NCBI GenBank assembly: GCA_023667165.1
Contig: JAMPAO010000125.1
Location: 1-6,639, forward strand
Direction: 5' to 3'
Source: Ruminococcus sp.
GTDB taxonomy: Bacteria > Bacillota > Clostridia > Oscillospirales > Ruminococcaceae
DNA length: 6,639 bases
Position numbers and translations under genes: made by a program. Below, piece after piece: positions 1 to 6,596 of this stretch. How positions within the stretch are numbered: the stretch's first letter is position 1; every line of letters begins with the position of its first letter. A model generated the notes under the pieces. It saw nothing but the letters and a program-made list of their open reading frames with translations. It searched no databases and was not told the origin of the DNA.

Positions 1-90
1 TTTGCTATTGTAATATCTGCATAAAATTCAAATGATAAATCAACCTATTTTTGGATATATTTACAGAAAAGTAAATGCTGTTGCCCTGTT

Positions 91-119
91 ACCGTTAAAA
101 CGGTTCCGTCAAAACGGTT
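91..119. repeat. Cluster of ACCGTT/AACGGT half-sites (possible operator)
   Basis: ACCGTT (91-96) and AACGGT (99-104) form an inverted repeat with a 2-base centre. The nonamer AAAACGGTT occurs twice in direct orientation, at 97-105 and 111-119. Between these copies CCGT (106-109) forms small dyads with its neighbours on both sides. Alternating inverted and direct copies of one hexamer in about 30 bases resemble a multimeric protein-binding site, but the regulator and the regulated gene are unknown. The site lies about 390 bases before the likely transcription start of the fucosidase operon, so it may serve the gene to the left instead. Confidence 0.35.
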
Positions 120-207
120 TACGATCTTGCCGACCCTTAATATTGCGGTAAAATCCTCATTCACATTAATATGCGAAAGATTACAGTATATTCCACACCG
201 GCAATAT

Positions 208-253
208 AAAATTGCAAAAAATTATCAAAAAGTGCAAAAAAATGCGATTTTTT
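208..253. other. Helically phased A-tracts, predicted curved DNA
   Basis: Runs of A or T lie at 208-211 (A4), 216-221 (A6), 227-231 (A5), 236-242 (A7) and 248-253 (T6). Their centres are about 9, 10.5, 10 and 11.5 bases apart, close to one helical turn, which is the arrangement known to give intrinsic DNA bending. The last two tracts also form an inverted repeat (AAAAAAT, GCG, ATTTTTT; 237-253). A bend here could help an upstream regulator or RNA polymerase wrap the DNA, or attract a nucleoid protein; that role is inferred. Confidence 0.5.
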
Positions 254-300
254 GAAAGCCTGCGCAGTAAACGATATTGTCAAAATATTCTTACAATTGA

Positions 301-396
301 GTTTTCCGCGTTCGGCGGGAACGTGTTTTGCGGCTCCGGTCTTTCCGACAGCCGAACCGTTCATATCCTCGGAACGGCAGCCGATCTCCGCCGGCA
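301..396. other. GC-rich island of unknown nature
   Basis: A block of roughly 95 bases with about 61% G+C sits between AT-rich flanks. It can form a long-range pairing GTTCGGC (310-316) with GCCGAAC (351-357) and a small hairpin CCGC/GCGG (306-309 with 315-318). One plus frame, ending in a stop at 398-400, has third codon positions rich in G/C like the genes downstream, but it has no start signal and no recognisable product. It could be a structured RNA segment, a decayed gene fragment or chance; I cannot choose between them. Confidence 0.25.
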
Positions 397-421
397 ATAA
401 AAATTTTCGTAATTTTTATTG
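395..421. repeat. Perfect 11-bp inverted repeat upstream of the promoter (candidate operator)
   Basis: CAATAAAAATT (395-405) and AATTTTTATTG (411-421) are exact reverse complements around the 5-base centre TTCGT. The centre, at 408, is about 75 bases before the predicted transcription start near 483, and the right arm ends 26 bases before the -35 hexamer. That placement suits an activator acting from upstream. A half-related stretch AAAATTTCG occurs at 430-438, 30 bases after AAAATTTTCG at 400-409. The stem is entirely A/T except for the end pair, so it is more likely a protein site or cruciform-prone DNA than a terminator. Confidence 0.45.
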
Positions 422-447
422 GAAATGCCAAAATTTCGCTGTCGTTA

Positions 448-476
448 TTGCTTTTTTTTTGAGGGTATGCTATACT
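448..476 (+). promoter_or_regulatory. SigA-type extended -10 promoter for the fucosidase operon
   Basis: The -35 is TTGCTT (448-453) and the -10 is TATACT (471-476), separated by exactly 17 bases. TG at 468-469 gives an extended -10 (TGC before the hexamer), which compensates for the weak -35. Most of the first half of the spacer is T (452-460). Transcription would begin near 483, leaving a leader of about 37 nucleotides before the ATG at 520. This is the only well-placed promoter I see for the four-gene run. Confidence 0.7.
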
Positions 477-519
477 AAATACATATATACATTGATAAAA
501 GAAAGGGCAAGACGGCAGT

Positions 520-2808
520 ATGAAAAATTTATCGGAAATACTGGAGTATTCCTCTCCCGCCGCCGACTGGAACGAAGCCCTGCCTGTGGGCAACGGGCGC
601 ATGGGAGCGATGATATTCGGCAGTCCCGAGGCGGAGCTTCTTCAGCTCAACGAGGATTCGCTCTGGTCGGGGGGATACAGAAACAGAAACAATCCCAAGG
701 CATATAATAATCTTGAGAAGCTAAGGCGGCTGATAAAAGAGGAAAAATGCGCCGAGGCTGAAAAACTCTGCGCCGACGCCTTTTACGGCACAAACGAAAA
801 TCAGCGGCATTACCAGCCGCTGGGCGATCTGCATATTTGCAGGGATATCGCCGGATATACGGACTACGAAAGAGGACTTGACCTGTCAAACGCCCTTTCG
901 TGGGTACGCTTTTCAAGCGGGGGAACGGTCTATGAGAACACCGTTTTTGCGTCCTGTCCCGATCAAGTCATAGTAATAAGGCTGTCAGCCGATAAAAAGG
1001 GCAGCGTTTCCTTTACCGCTTTTATTGACGGCAGGGACGACAACTATAATATAGATCAGGCGTACGACGATAAAACTCTTATGTTCACCGTTTCCGACGG
1101 TATTCCCTACGCCTGCGCCGTTACGGGATATTCAAGGGGCGGCTGCCTTTTTACCGACGCCAACCGTATCGTGTGCGAAAACGCCGACGAGGCTGTAATT
1201 ATAATCGCCGCCCAGTCTGCGTGGCGCACGGGGGATTATATAAAAAAAGCGGCGGGTCAGGCCAAGACAGCCGCAAGAAAATCTCCGGAGCTGCTGGAGA
1301 GGCGGCATATCGATGATTACAGGCGGCTTTACGGAAGATGCAGCCTGCACATAGACCCCGTTTGCGGCTATAACGCCGATATGACCACCGACAAGCGTCT
1401 GGAGGCGGTGAGAGAGGGCAAAAGCGACAACGAGCTTGCGGCGCTTTACTTTAATTTTTCAAGATATCTGATGATATCCGGTTCAAGGGAAAATACTCTG
1501 CCCCTTAATCTTCAGGGCATATGGAACAAGGATATGTGGCCCGCGTGGGGCGGCAAGTACACCGTCAACATCAACACGGAAATGAACTACTGGGGGGCGG
1601 AGGCGCAGAACCTCTCCGAATGCCACACTCCTCTTTTCGACCACATAGAACGCATGAGGGAAAACGGAAGAGTCACGGCGCGGGATATGTACGGCTGCCG
1701 CGGAACGGTCTGCCACCACAACACCGATATATGGGGCGATACCGCCCCCCAGGACAAATGGCTGCCCGCCACTCTCTGGCCTATGGGCATGGCATGGCTC
1801 TGCACCCACATATGGGAGCATTACCTTTTTACAATGGACAGGGATTTTCTGACGGAAAAATTCGATACCATGCTGGAGGCGGCGGAGTTTTTCCTTGATT
1901 TCCTTACCGACGACGGCAAGGGAGGACTGGTGACAAATCCCTCGGTATCTCCCGAAAATACATACTTCGCAAAGAACGGCGGCACGGGTACGCTGTGCAT
2001 GGGTCCGTCAATGGACAGCCAGATACTTCACAATCTGTTTTCCGCCGTTATATCCGCCGCGGATATCGTAGGGGAACGCTGCGGCGCCGACCCGAATACG
2101 GTAAACGCGCTGAAAGCCGCAAGGGAGCTGCTGCCCAAGCCGAATACGGGCAAGTACGGTCAGATAATGGAATGGGCGGAGGACTACGACGAAACGGAAC
2201 CGGGACACAGGCATATTTCCCAGCTTTACGCCCTTTATCCCTACGATATGATATCTCCCCTTAAGGACAGGGAGCTTTCCGAGGCGGCGAGAGCTACTCT
2301 GGAGCGCAGGCTTTCCCACGGAGGAGGACATACGGGCTGGTCGAGGGCATGGATCATAAATATGTGGGCGAGACTTTTCGACGGCGAAAGGACGGAGGAG
2401 AATATTAACGCTCTCCTTGCGCATTCTACAAGCATAAGCATGCTGGATATGCATCCGCCTTTCCAGATAGACGGGAATTTCGGCGGCGGCGCGGGCATAG
2501 GCGAAGCCTTGCTGCAAAGCTGCTGCGGCGAGATACATTTTCTGCCCGCTCTCCCTCCCTCGTGGCAAAACGGCAGCGTTCGGGGAATGAAAGCGAGAGG
2601 CGGCTTTACAGTCGGCTTTGACTGGAGCGGCGGCAGACTGACCGGCGCGGAGATAGTATCGCACGCGGGAGAAAGAGCGGTGATACGTCTGCGGGGCGTG
2701 CCCGACGTTACCGCGGACGGCAAGCCTGTGGACATTTCCGAAAATAACGGCGCATACAGCTTTGATACGGTCAGGGGCGGAGTATACGCCGTTGCGTTGA
2801 AGCGATGA
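520..2808 (+). CDS. GH95 family alpha-L-fucosidase-like glycoside hydrolase, predicted intracellular
   Basis: Of 762 residues, the whole length matches the usual GH95 plan: N-terminal beta-sandwich (about 1-260) opening with the family-like EALPVGNGRMGAM (19-31), a helical linker, an (alpha/alpha)6 barrel (about 300-680) and a C-terminal beta domain. GH95 enzymes invert the anomeric centre; in Bifidobacterium AfcA two Asn with an Asp act as base and a Glu is the acid. The equivalents are visible: N350 and N352 in VNINTEMNYW, E479 in NPSVSPE, and D651 in PPFQIDGNFGGG; HHNTDIW (399-405) is also typical. There is no signal peptide or membrane segment, so it should act in the cytoplasm on imported fucosylated oligosaccharides such as host-glycan or plant-derived fragments. 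Linkage is not deducible, and a few GH95 members are alpha-L-galactosidases. The ATG at 520 is preceded by AAAGGG (502-507), a somewhat distant site. It is the first gene of the run, ending 27 bases before the TM2 gene. Confidence 0.9.
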   Translation: MKNLSEILEYSSPAADWNEALPVGNGRMGAMIFGSPEAELLQLNEDSLWSGGYRNRNNPKAYNNLEKLRRLIKEEKCAEAEKLCADAFYGTNENQRHYQPLGDLHICRDIAGYTDYERGLDLSNALSWVRFSSGGTVYENTVFASCPDQVIVIRLSADKKGSVSFTAFIDGRDDNYNIDQAYDDKTLMFTVSDGIPYACAVTGYSRGGCLFTDANRIVCENADEAVIIIAAQSAWRTGDYIKKAAGQAKTAARKSPELLERRHIDDYRRLYGRCSLHIDPVCGYNADMTTDKRLEAVREGKSDNELAALYFNFSRYLMISGSRENTLPLNLQGIWNKDMWPAWGGKYTVNINTEMNYWGAEAQNLSECHTPLFDHIERMRENGRVTARDMYGCRGTVCHHNTDIWGDTAPQDKWLPATLWPMGMAWLCTHIWEHYLFTMDRDFLTEKFDTMLEAAEFFLDFLTDDGKGGLVTNPSVSPENTYFAKNGGTGTLCMGPSMDSQILHNLFSAVISAADIVGERCGADPNTVNALKAARELLPKPNTGKYGQIMEWAEDYDETEPGHRHISQLYALYPYDMISPLKDRELSEAARATLERRLSHGGGHTGWSRAWIINMWARLFDGERTEENINALLAHSTSISMLDMHPPFQIDGNFGGGAGIGEALLQSCCGEIHFLPALPPSWQNGSVRGMKARGGFTVGFDWSGGRLTGAEIVSHAGERAVIRLRGVPDVTADGKPVDISENNGAYSFDTVRGGVYAVALKR

Positions 2809-2835
2809 TTTGTATACGATCGGAGGGAACGGCGC

Positions 2836-3351
2836 ATGAGCGAATTTTACAGACCCGACAGGCATGAAAGAAATACGGACGATCTCCGGGCGCAGGAGGT
2901 CAGAAAAACCGAAAGCGCGGAAGAAAGCACCGTAACATATGATTATCCCAAAGAGAATATAAGGATAGTTGTTGACAGGGATCAGCCGTCCATACGCACG
3001 GTGGATCTGACAAAACCCCAAAAAAGCGGCGTTTACGAAACGCGGGAGGTTTACGAGGCGGACAGGATATACGATACGTCCGACCGTGCGCAGACGGTGA
3101 ACAATACCTATATTTACAACGACAACAGAAGCTACGGCGGCTCCGCCGTGAACGCGCACGACGGCACGCTCAGGAACAAGTATATCGCCCTGATCCTCTG
3201 CCTGTTCGGAGGAGTTATCGGTCTGCACAGGTATTACGAGGGAAAGATAGCCAGCGGGATACTGTACACCTGCACGGGCGGACTGGGTACGATAGGCGCG
3301 ATAATAGATTTTCTGATACTTTTGGGCAAACCCAAATACTACAAACCATAA
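2836..3351 (+). CDS. TM2-domain membrane protein with long charged N-terminal region
   Basis: This is a 171-residue protein of two parts. Residues 1-112 are hydrophilic, rich in Asp, Glu, Arg and Tyr, without a signal peptide and probably disordered. Residues 113-171 form a TM2 domain: a first membrane helix (about 115-129, with CLFGGVIGLHRYY at 122-134), a short polar turn (EGKIAS), then a second helix (about 140-163) containing GGLGTIGAIIDFLILL. The G-x-HR-[FY]-Y signature followed by a Gly-rich second helix ending near an Asp is characteristic of TM2 proteins, whose bacterial role is generally unknown. Both termini are expected on the same side of the membrane, most likely the cytoplasm. 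Residues 66-83 hold three tyrosine-bearing hexapeptides. The start is well supported by GGAGGG (2822-2827), 8 bases before ATG. It lies 27 bases after the fucosidase and 26 before the CheC-like gene, suggesting cotranscription. The family call is firm; the function is not known. Confidence 0.85.
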   Translation: MSEFYRPDRHERNTDDLRAQEVRKTESAEESTVTYDYPKENIRIVVDRDQPSIRTVDLTKPQKSGVYETREVYEADRIYDTSDRAQTVNNTYIYNDNRSYGGSAVNAHDGTLRNKYIALILCLFGGVIGLHRYYEGKIASGILYTCTGGLGTIGAIIDFLILLGKPKYYKP

Positions 3352-3363
3352 TATCAAACGTAA

Positions 3364-3371
3364 AGGCGGTG
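3364..3371 (+). promoter_or_regulatory. Ribosome binding site that fixes the CheC-like gene start
   Basis: AGGCGGTG matches the anti-Shine-Dalgarno sequence at all but one position and ends 6 bases before the ATG at 3378. An in-frame GTG at 3369 lies inside this site, so it cannot be the start using the same signal. The ATG is preferred, removing three residues (MKK) from the longest possible reading. Confidence 0.75.
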
Positions 3372-3377
3372 AAAAAA

Positions 3378-3992
3378 ATGTCTCTCAACAGCTTCAGCGA
3401 AATGAACGAGCTGCAAATGTCCTTTTTGAGCGAGGTAAGCAGCATAGGCGCGGGAAACGCCGCAACTGCCGTTTCGGAAATAATCAGCTCCTCAACGGAC
3501 GTACTTGTACCGTCACTGAAAGTCCTTTCCGCGGCGGAGGCGGGAGCTATCGCGGACAAGCTCAGCGCGGGTACTGCGGCGTACCTTATAAAGCTCAGGG
3601 AGGATCTGAAAGGCTCTATGCTGTTTCTGATACCCTTTGCTTTTGCGGAACGCCTGGCGGGAACTTATTTTCCGGGGGTAAGGATCCGGTCAAGGGACGA
3701 TATAGACGAAATGGCGGCGTCGGTGCTGCGGGAGGTGGTCAATATCGTTTCGGCCAATTTTGCCAACAACTTCGCCATTATGTCCGGAATGACCGTTGAC
3801 ATATCCGTGCCGGTATCGGCGGCGGCTCCCTCCGCGGATATCCTTGCGGAAAACGCCCCGGGAACGGTCAACGTATGCTTTGTCAACAACGCCATTGAAA
3901 TATGCGACTGCAAAAAGATGTTTAACGTGCTGTTTTTCCCCGAGCTGGAAAGCATTAAGGGATTTATGAGGAAAATGAACGTGGACTGCTGA
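3378..3992 (+). CDS. CheC-like protein (CheY-P phosphatase family) with one altered active site
   Basis: From the ATG at 3378 it has 204 residues, the usual CheC length. CheC-family proteins dephosphorylate phospho-CheY, and in Bacillus CheC also partners CheD; active sites follow [DS]-x3-E-x2-N with a distant Pro. The N-terminal copy here is S15-x3-E19-x2-S22 followed by IGAGNAATA (23-31) and P45; the key Asn is replaced by Ser. The second copy is complete: S115-x3-E119-x2-N122, then P145. The duplicated layout, GAGNAAT motif and length together identify the family. No membrane segment or signal peptide is present, so it is cytosolic. No cheA, cheY, cheD or flagellar gene lies nearby; the neighbours are a TM2 protein 26 bases upstream and polA 31 bases downstream. 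It could serve chemotaxis encoded elsewhere, or act on another response regulator. Family membership is secure, the symbol less so, so none is given. Confidence 0.85.
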   Translation: MSLNSFSEMNELQMSFLSEVSSIGAGNAATAVSEIISSSTDVLVPSLKVLSAAEAGAIADKLSAGTAAYLIKLREDLKGSMLFLIPFAFAERLAGTYFPGVRIRSRDDIDEMAASVLREVVNIVSANFANNFAIMSGMTVDISVPVSAAAPSADILAENAPGTVNVCFVNNAIEICDCKKMFNVLFFPELESIKGFMRKMNVDC

Positions 3993-4023
3993 CAAAAGCA
4001 GACGGGAAGGATCGTGAATATAT

Positions 4024-6561
4024 ATGAAGCTGCTTGCGATTGACGGAAACAGCATTATGAACAGGGCGTTTTACGGTATCAAGGCGCTGTCGAACAAAAA
4101 CGGAGAGTTTACAAACGCTCTCACGGGTTTTATGAATATATATCTGAAGATCGCCGCGCAGCTTTCACCCGACTGCTGTGCGGCAGCCTTTGATTTAAGA
4201 GAGCCTACGTTCCGTCACAGGGCGAACGCCGATTACAAGGCGAACAGGCACGGTATGCCGGAGGAGCTGGCGGGGCAGCTGCCCCTTATAAAGCAGATAC
4301 TGGGGGATCTGGGGATAAAGGTGCTGGAATGCCCAGGCTTCGAGGCGGACGATATCCTGGGAACCCTTGCGTCCATATGCGGTGAAAACGACAGCGCATA
4401 CATTCTCACGGGGGACAGGGACAGCTTACAGCTTATAAGGGATAATGTCACCGTTCTGCTGCACACCACAAAGGAGCTTGTTTACTGCACCCCCGAAAAA
4501 TTCGGCGAGATGTACGGGGGACTTTCCCCCCTGCAGCTTATCGACCTTAAGGGTCTGATGGGGGACAGCTCGGACAATATCAGCGGCGTAAAGGGCATAG
4601 GCGAGAAAACCGCCCTTTCCCTTATACAGGACTACGGCAGCGTGGAAAACCTTTACGAAAAGCTGGAAAAGGGAGAGGTGAACGCTTCAAAATCGGTCAT
4701 TGCAAAGCTGACTGCGGGAAAGCGGGACGCCGCCGGCAGCAAATGGCTTGCGACCATAGTTGATAACGCTCCCGTAAGCAGGGATATTTCCGATTACGCG
4801 TACGGCGGGAGGAACGAAGAGGATCTGGCAAGGCTTCTGACCCGCCTTGAAATGGCAAGGCTCATGGAAAAGCTGGATATAAAGCCGTCAGCCGCTTCCG
4901 CCGAGCCGGCTTCGGCCGACGTGGGTGAAGCTGCCGCGGAAACGGAATATACCGTTTCGGATATGTCTGCGGAGGATATCAAGGGAGATTTTTCATTTAT
5001 ATTAAAGGAAAACGTCCTTTACTGCGCTTATGAGGGCAGGCTCTGCCGCTTTGAGGACGAAAACGGCATAAAAACGCTGCTTGGCGGTCCTTTCGGCAAG
5101 AGGACGTTCGGCGCGAAGGCGGCTTACAAATACTGCCTTGAAAGAGGCTATGCTCTGAAAAACGTGATTTCTGATGCGGATATAGCAGGATATCTTCTCA
5201 ACGCCTCCGCTTCGGAATATACGATAGAGGGTCTGTGCGCCCAGTACGGCTGCCCCTCCTGCGAGGGACTGGGCGAATACTCTCGGGCGGCGGCTCTCGC
5301 CGGTCTTGCGGAAAGGCTTGACAGCGAGGTGGACAGCCTGGGAATGGGCGAGCTTTACCGCGAAACGGAGCTTCCGCTGACGGAGGTGCTGGCTTCAATG
5401 GAGTTTTACGGGGTAAGAGCCGACACGGAGGGAATAAAAAATTTCGGCGATGGACTGACCGGCGAGATAAGCGGCCTTGAGCAGCAGATATACTTCCGCG
5501 CCGGCAGGCAGTTCAACATATCCTCCCCCAAGCAGCTCGGAGCGGTCTTGTTCGAGGACATGGGTCTGCCTGCGGGAAAGAAAACAAAAACGGGATATTC
5601 CACAAACGCGGACGTGCTGGAGGAGCTGCGGGACAAGGATCCGATAGTTGATATGGTGCTGACCTACCGTCAGTACACAAAGCTGCTGTCCACCTATGTG
5701 GAGGGACTTCTGAAGAAGGTGGACAGGGACGGCCGCATACGCTCCAATTTCAAGCAGACCGAAACAAGAACGGGAAGAATATCCTCCAACGAGCCTAATT
5801 TGCAGAATATTCCCGTGCGCACCGAGCTTGGCAGGAATATGCGCAGGTTTTTTGTCAGCGAGGAGGGTAAGGTACTTATCGACGCCGATTACAGCCAGAT
5901 TGAGCTTAGGATACTTGCACATCTGAGCGGAGATAAAAATATGCAGAGATCGTTTACGGAGGGAAAGGATATCCACACATCCACCGCCGCGCAGGTATTC
6001 GGAATGCCTGAGGATATGGTGACAAAGGAAATGCGCCGTGCGGCAAAGGCGGTAAATTTCGGTATAGTATACGGTATAGGGGCGTTTTCCCTTGCAAAGG
6101 ATATCGACGTTTCGGTGGCGCAGGCGGACAGGTATATAAAAAGCTATCTTTCCAATTTTTCCGGGGTTCGGGATTTCATGGAAAACGCCGTTAAGGAAGC
6201 GGAGGAAAACGGCTATGCACGGACGATGTTCGGCAGGCGCAGATATATCCCCGAGCTTTCTGCGAAAAACAAGAATATACAGGCGTTCGGAAAGCGGGCG
6301 GCAATGAACGCTCCCGTGCAGGGAACGGCGGCGGATATTATAAAGATCGCCATGGTAAGAGTATTCAAGCGGCTGAGAAACGAGCTTCCCGACGCAAGGC
6401 TCATTTTGCAGGTGCATGACGAGCTTATTATAGAAGCTCCCGAAAAGGACGCCGCAAGGGCGGCGGAGATACTGGGGGAAGAGATGAGAAACGCCGTCCG
6501 CCTGGACGTTCCTCTTACGGCGGACGTCTGCACCGGCAAAAGCTGGTTTGAGTGCCATTAG
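4024..6561 (+). CDS. polA: DNA polymerase I, with 5' nuclease domain and inactive 3'-5' exonuclease domain
   Basis: This 845-residue enzyme fills gaps and removes RNA primers during Okazaki fragment maturation and excision repair. The 5' nuclease domain (1-285) has the expected acidic residues: D7 in LAIDGNS, E107-D109-D110 in FEADD, D131 and D133 in TGDRD, D181 and D184 in GDSSDN, followed by the helix-hairpin-helix GVKGIGEKTA (188-197). An Ala/Glu-rich linker (about 287-315) leads to a shortened proofreading domain (about 310-440) that lacks the metal-binding carboxylates. The polymerase domain (about 445-845) is intact: TRTGRISSNEPNLQNIP (581-597), motif A with D622 and E627 in ADYSQIELR, motif B RRAAKAVNFGIVYG (671-684; K675, F679, Y683) and motif C QVHDE (796-800; D799, E800). 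Phe at 679 is the usual Pol I residue, not the Tyr of Taq-like dideoxy-tolerant versions of T7. ATG at 4024 gives the canonical N-terminus; GGGAAGG (4004-4010) lies 13 bases before it, a long spacing. Confidence 0.97.
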   Translation: MKLLAIDGNSIMNRAFYGIKALSNKNGEFTNALTGFMNIYLKIAAQLSPDCCAAAFDLREPTFRHRANADYKANRHGMPEELAGQLPLIKQILGDLGIKVLECPGFEADDILGTLASICGENDSAYILTGDRDSLQLIRDNVTVLLHTTKELVYCTPEKFGEMYGGLSPLQLIDLKGLMGDSSDNISGVKGIGEKTALSLIQDYGSVENLYEKLEKGEVNASKSVIAKLTAGKRDAAGSKWLATIVDNAPVSRDISDYAYGGRNEEDLARLLTRLEMARLMEKLDIKPSAASAEPASADVGEAAAETEYTVSDMSAEDIKGDFSFILKENVLYCAYEGRLCRFEDENGIKTLLGGPFGKRTFGAKAAYKYCLERGYALKNVISDADIAGYLLNASASEYTIEGLCAQYGCPSCEGLGEYSRAAALAGLAERLDSEVDSLGMGELYRETELPLTEVLASMEFYGVRADTEGIKNFGDGLTGEISGLEQQIYFRAGRQFNISSPKQLGAVLFEDMGLPAGKKTKTGYSTNADVLEELRDKDPIVDMVLTYRQYTKLLSTYVEGLLKKVDRDGRIRSNFKQTETRTGRISSNEPNLQNIPVRTELGRNMRRFFVSEEGKVLIDADYSQIELRILAHLSGDKNMQRSFTEGKDIHTSTAAQVFGMPEDMVTKEMRRAAKAVNFGIVYGIGAFSLAKDIDVSVAQADRYIKSYLSNFSGVRDFMENAVKEAEENGYARTMFGRRRYIPELSAKNKNIQAFGKRAAMNAPVQGTAADIIKIAMVRVFKRLRNELPDARLILQVHDELIIEAPEKDAARAAEILGEEMRNAVRLDVPLTADVCTGKSWFECH

Positions 6562-6567
6562 CTGCTA

Positions 6568-6596
6568 GGGCGTGCTGACACTATCGCTCAACGCCC
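6568..6596. repeat. Inverted repeat just after polA (weak terminator or edge of a repeated element)
   Basis: GGGCGT (6568-6573) pairs with ACGCCC (6591-6596), and TGA (6576-6578) can extend the stem with TCA (6588-6590) across a two-base bulge. The hairpin starts 7 bases after the polA stop. It is not followed by a clear T-run (next bases are GTCTTACAGG), so it is a poor intrinsic terminator. The abrupt, structured start would also fit the end of a small repeated or insertion element continuing past the window; the sequence alone does not settle this. The rest of the tail, to 6639, has no recognisable gene. Confidence 0.4.

Larger units (their letters stand above)
1..519. other. Intergenic / upstream regulatory region with no convincing gene
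   Basis: No reading frame in this stretch, on either strand, combines a credible start, a ribosome binding site and a recognisable product. Base composition is very uneven: 201-250 is about 22% G+C by hand count, while 301-390 is about 61%. From left to right it holds an AT-rich start (1-90), a cluster of ACCGTT/AACGGT half-sites (91-119), phased A-tracts (208-253), a GC-rich island of unknown nature (about 301-396), a perfect AT-rich inverted repeat (395-421) and a promoter (448-476) with a short leader to the fucosidase start. The gene to the left of the window is not visible, so part of this DNA may belong to its control region or 3' end. Confidence 0.7.

Noticed and set aside
45..164. A 39-codon minus-strand reading frame with a GTG start, ending TAG at 47-45
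   Set aside because: The predicted peptide looks plausible by eye but has no ribosome binding site, no recognisable family and lies over the half-site cluster. It may be the relic of a gene, yet nothing in the sequence supports translation.
185..217. A divergent minus-strand promoter using TATACT (190-185) and TTGCAA (217-212)
   Set aside because: The spacer would be 21 bases, outside the normal range, and there is no extended -10 or clear gene behind it.
161..397. A 78-codon minus-strand reading frame across the AT-rich/GC-rich boundary
   Set aside because: No ribosome binding site, strongly uneven composition along the frame and no family signature. It crosses the phased A-tracts and the GC-rich island, which are better described as DNA features.
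2008..3357. A 449-codon antisense reading frame across the fucosidase and TM2 genes
   Set aside because: It spans two well-identified genes and the gap between them on the opposite strand, its product has no recognisable domain, and no promoter or ribosome binding site precedes it. It is a by-product of codon bias in the real genes.
3369..3377. GTG at 3369 as an alternative start for the CheC-like gene
   Set aside because: This codon is part of the Shine-Dalgarno site AGGCGGTG (3364-3371); the ATG at 3378 has correct spacing from it.
5395..6558. A 387-codon antisense reading frame within polA
   Set aside because: It lies opposite the most conserved part of DNA polymerase I, and its predicted product is rich in Arg, His, Cys and Leu without motifs, as expected of an antisense shadow.
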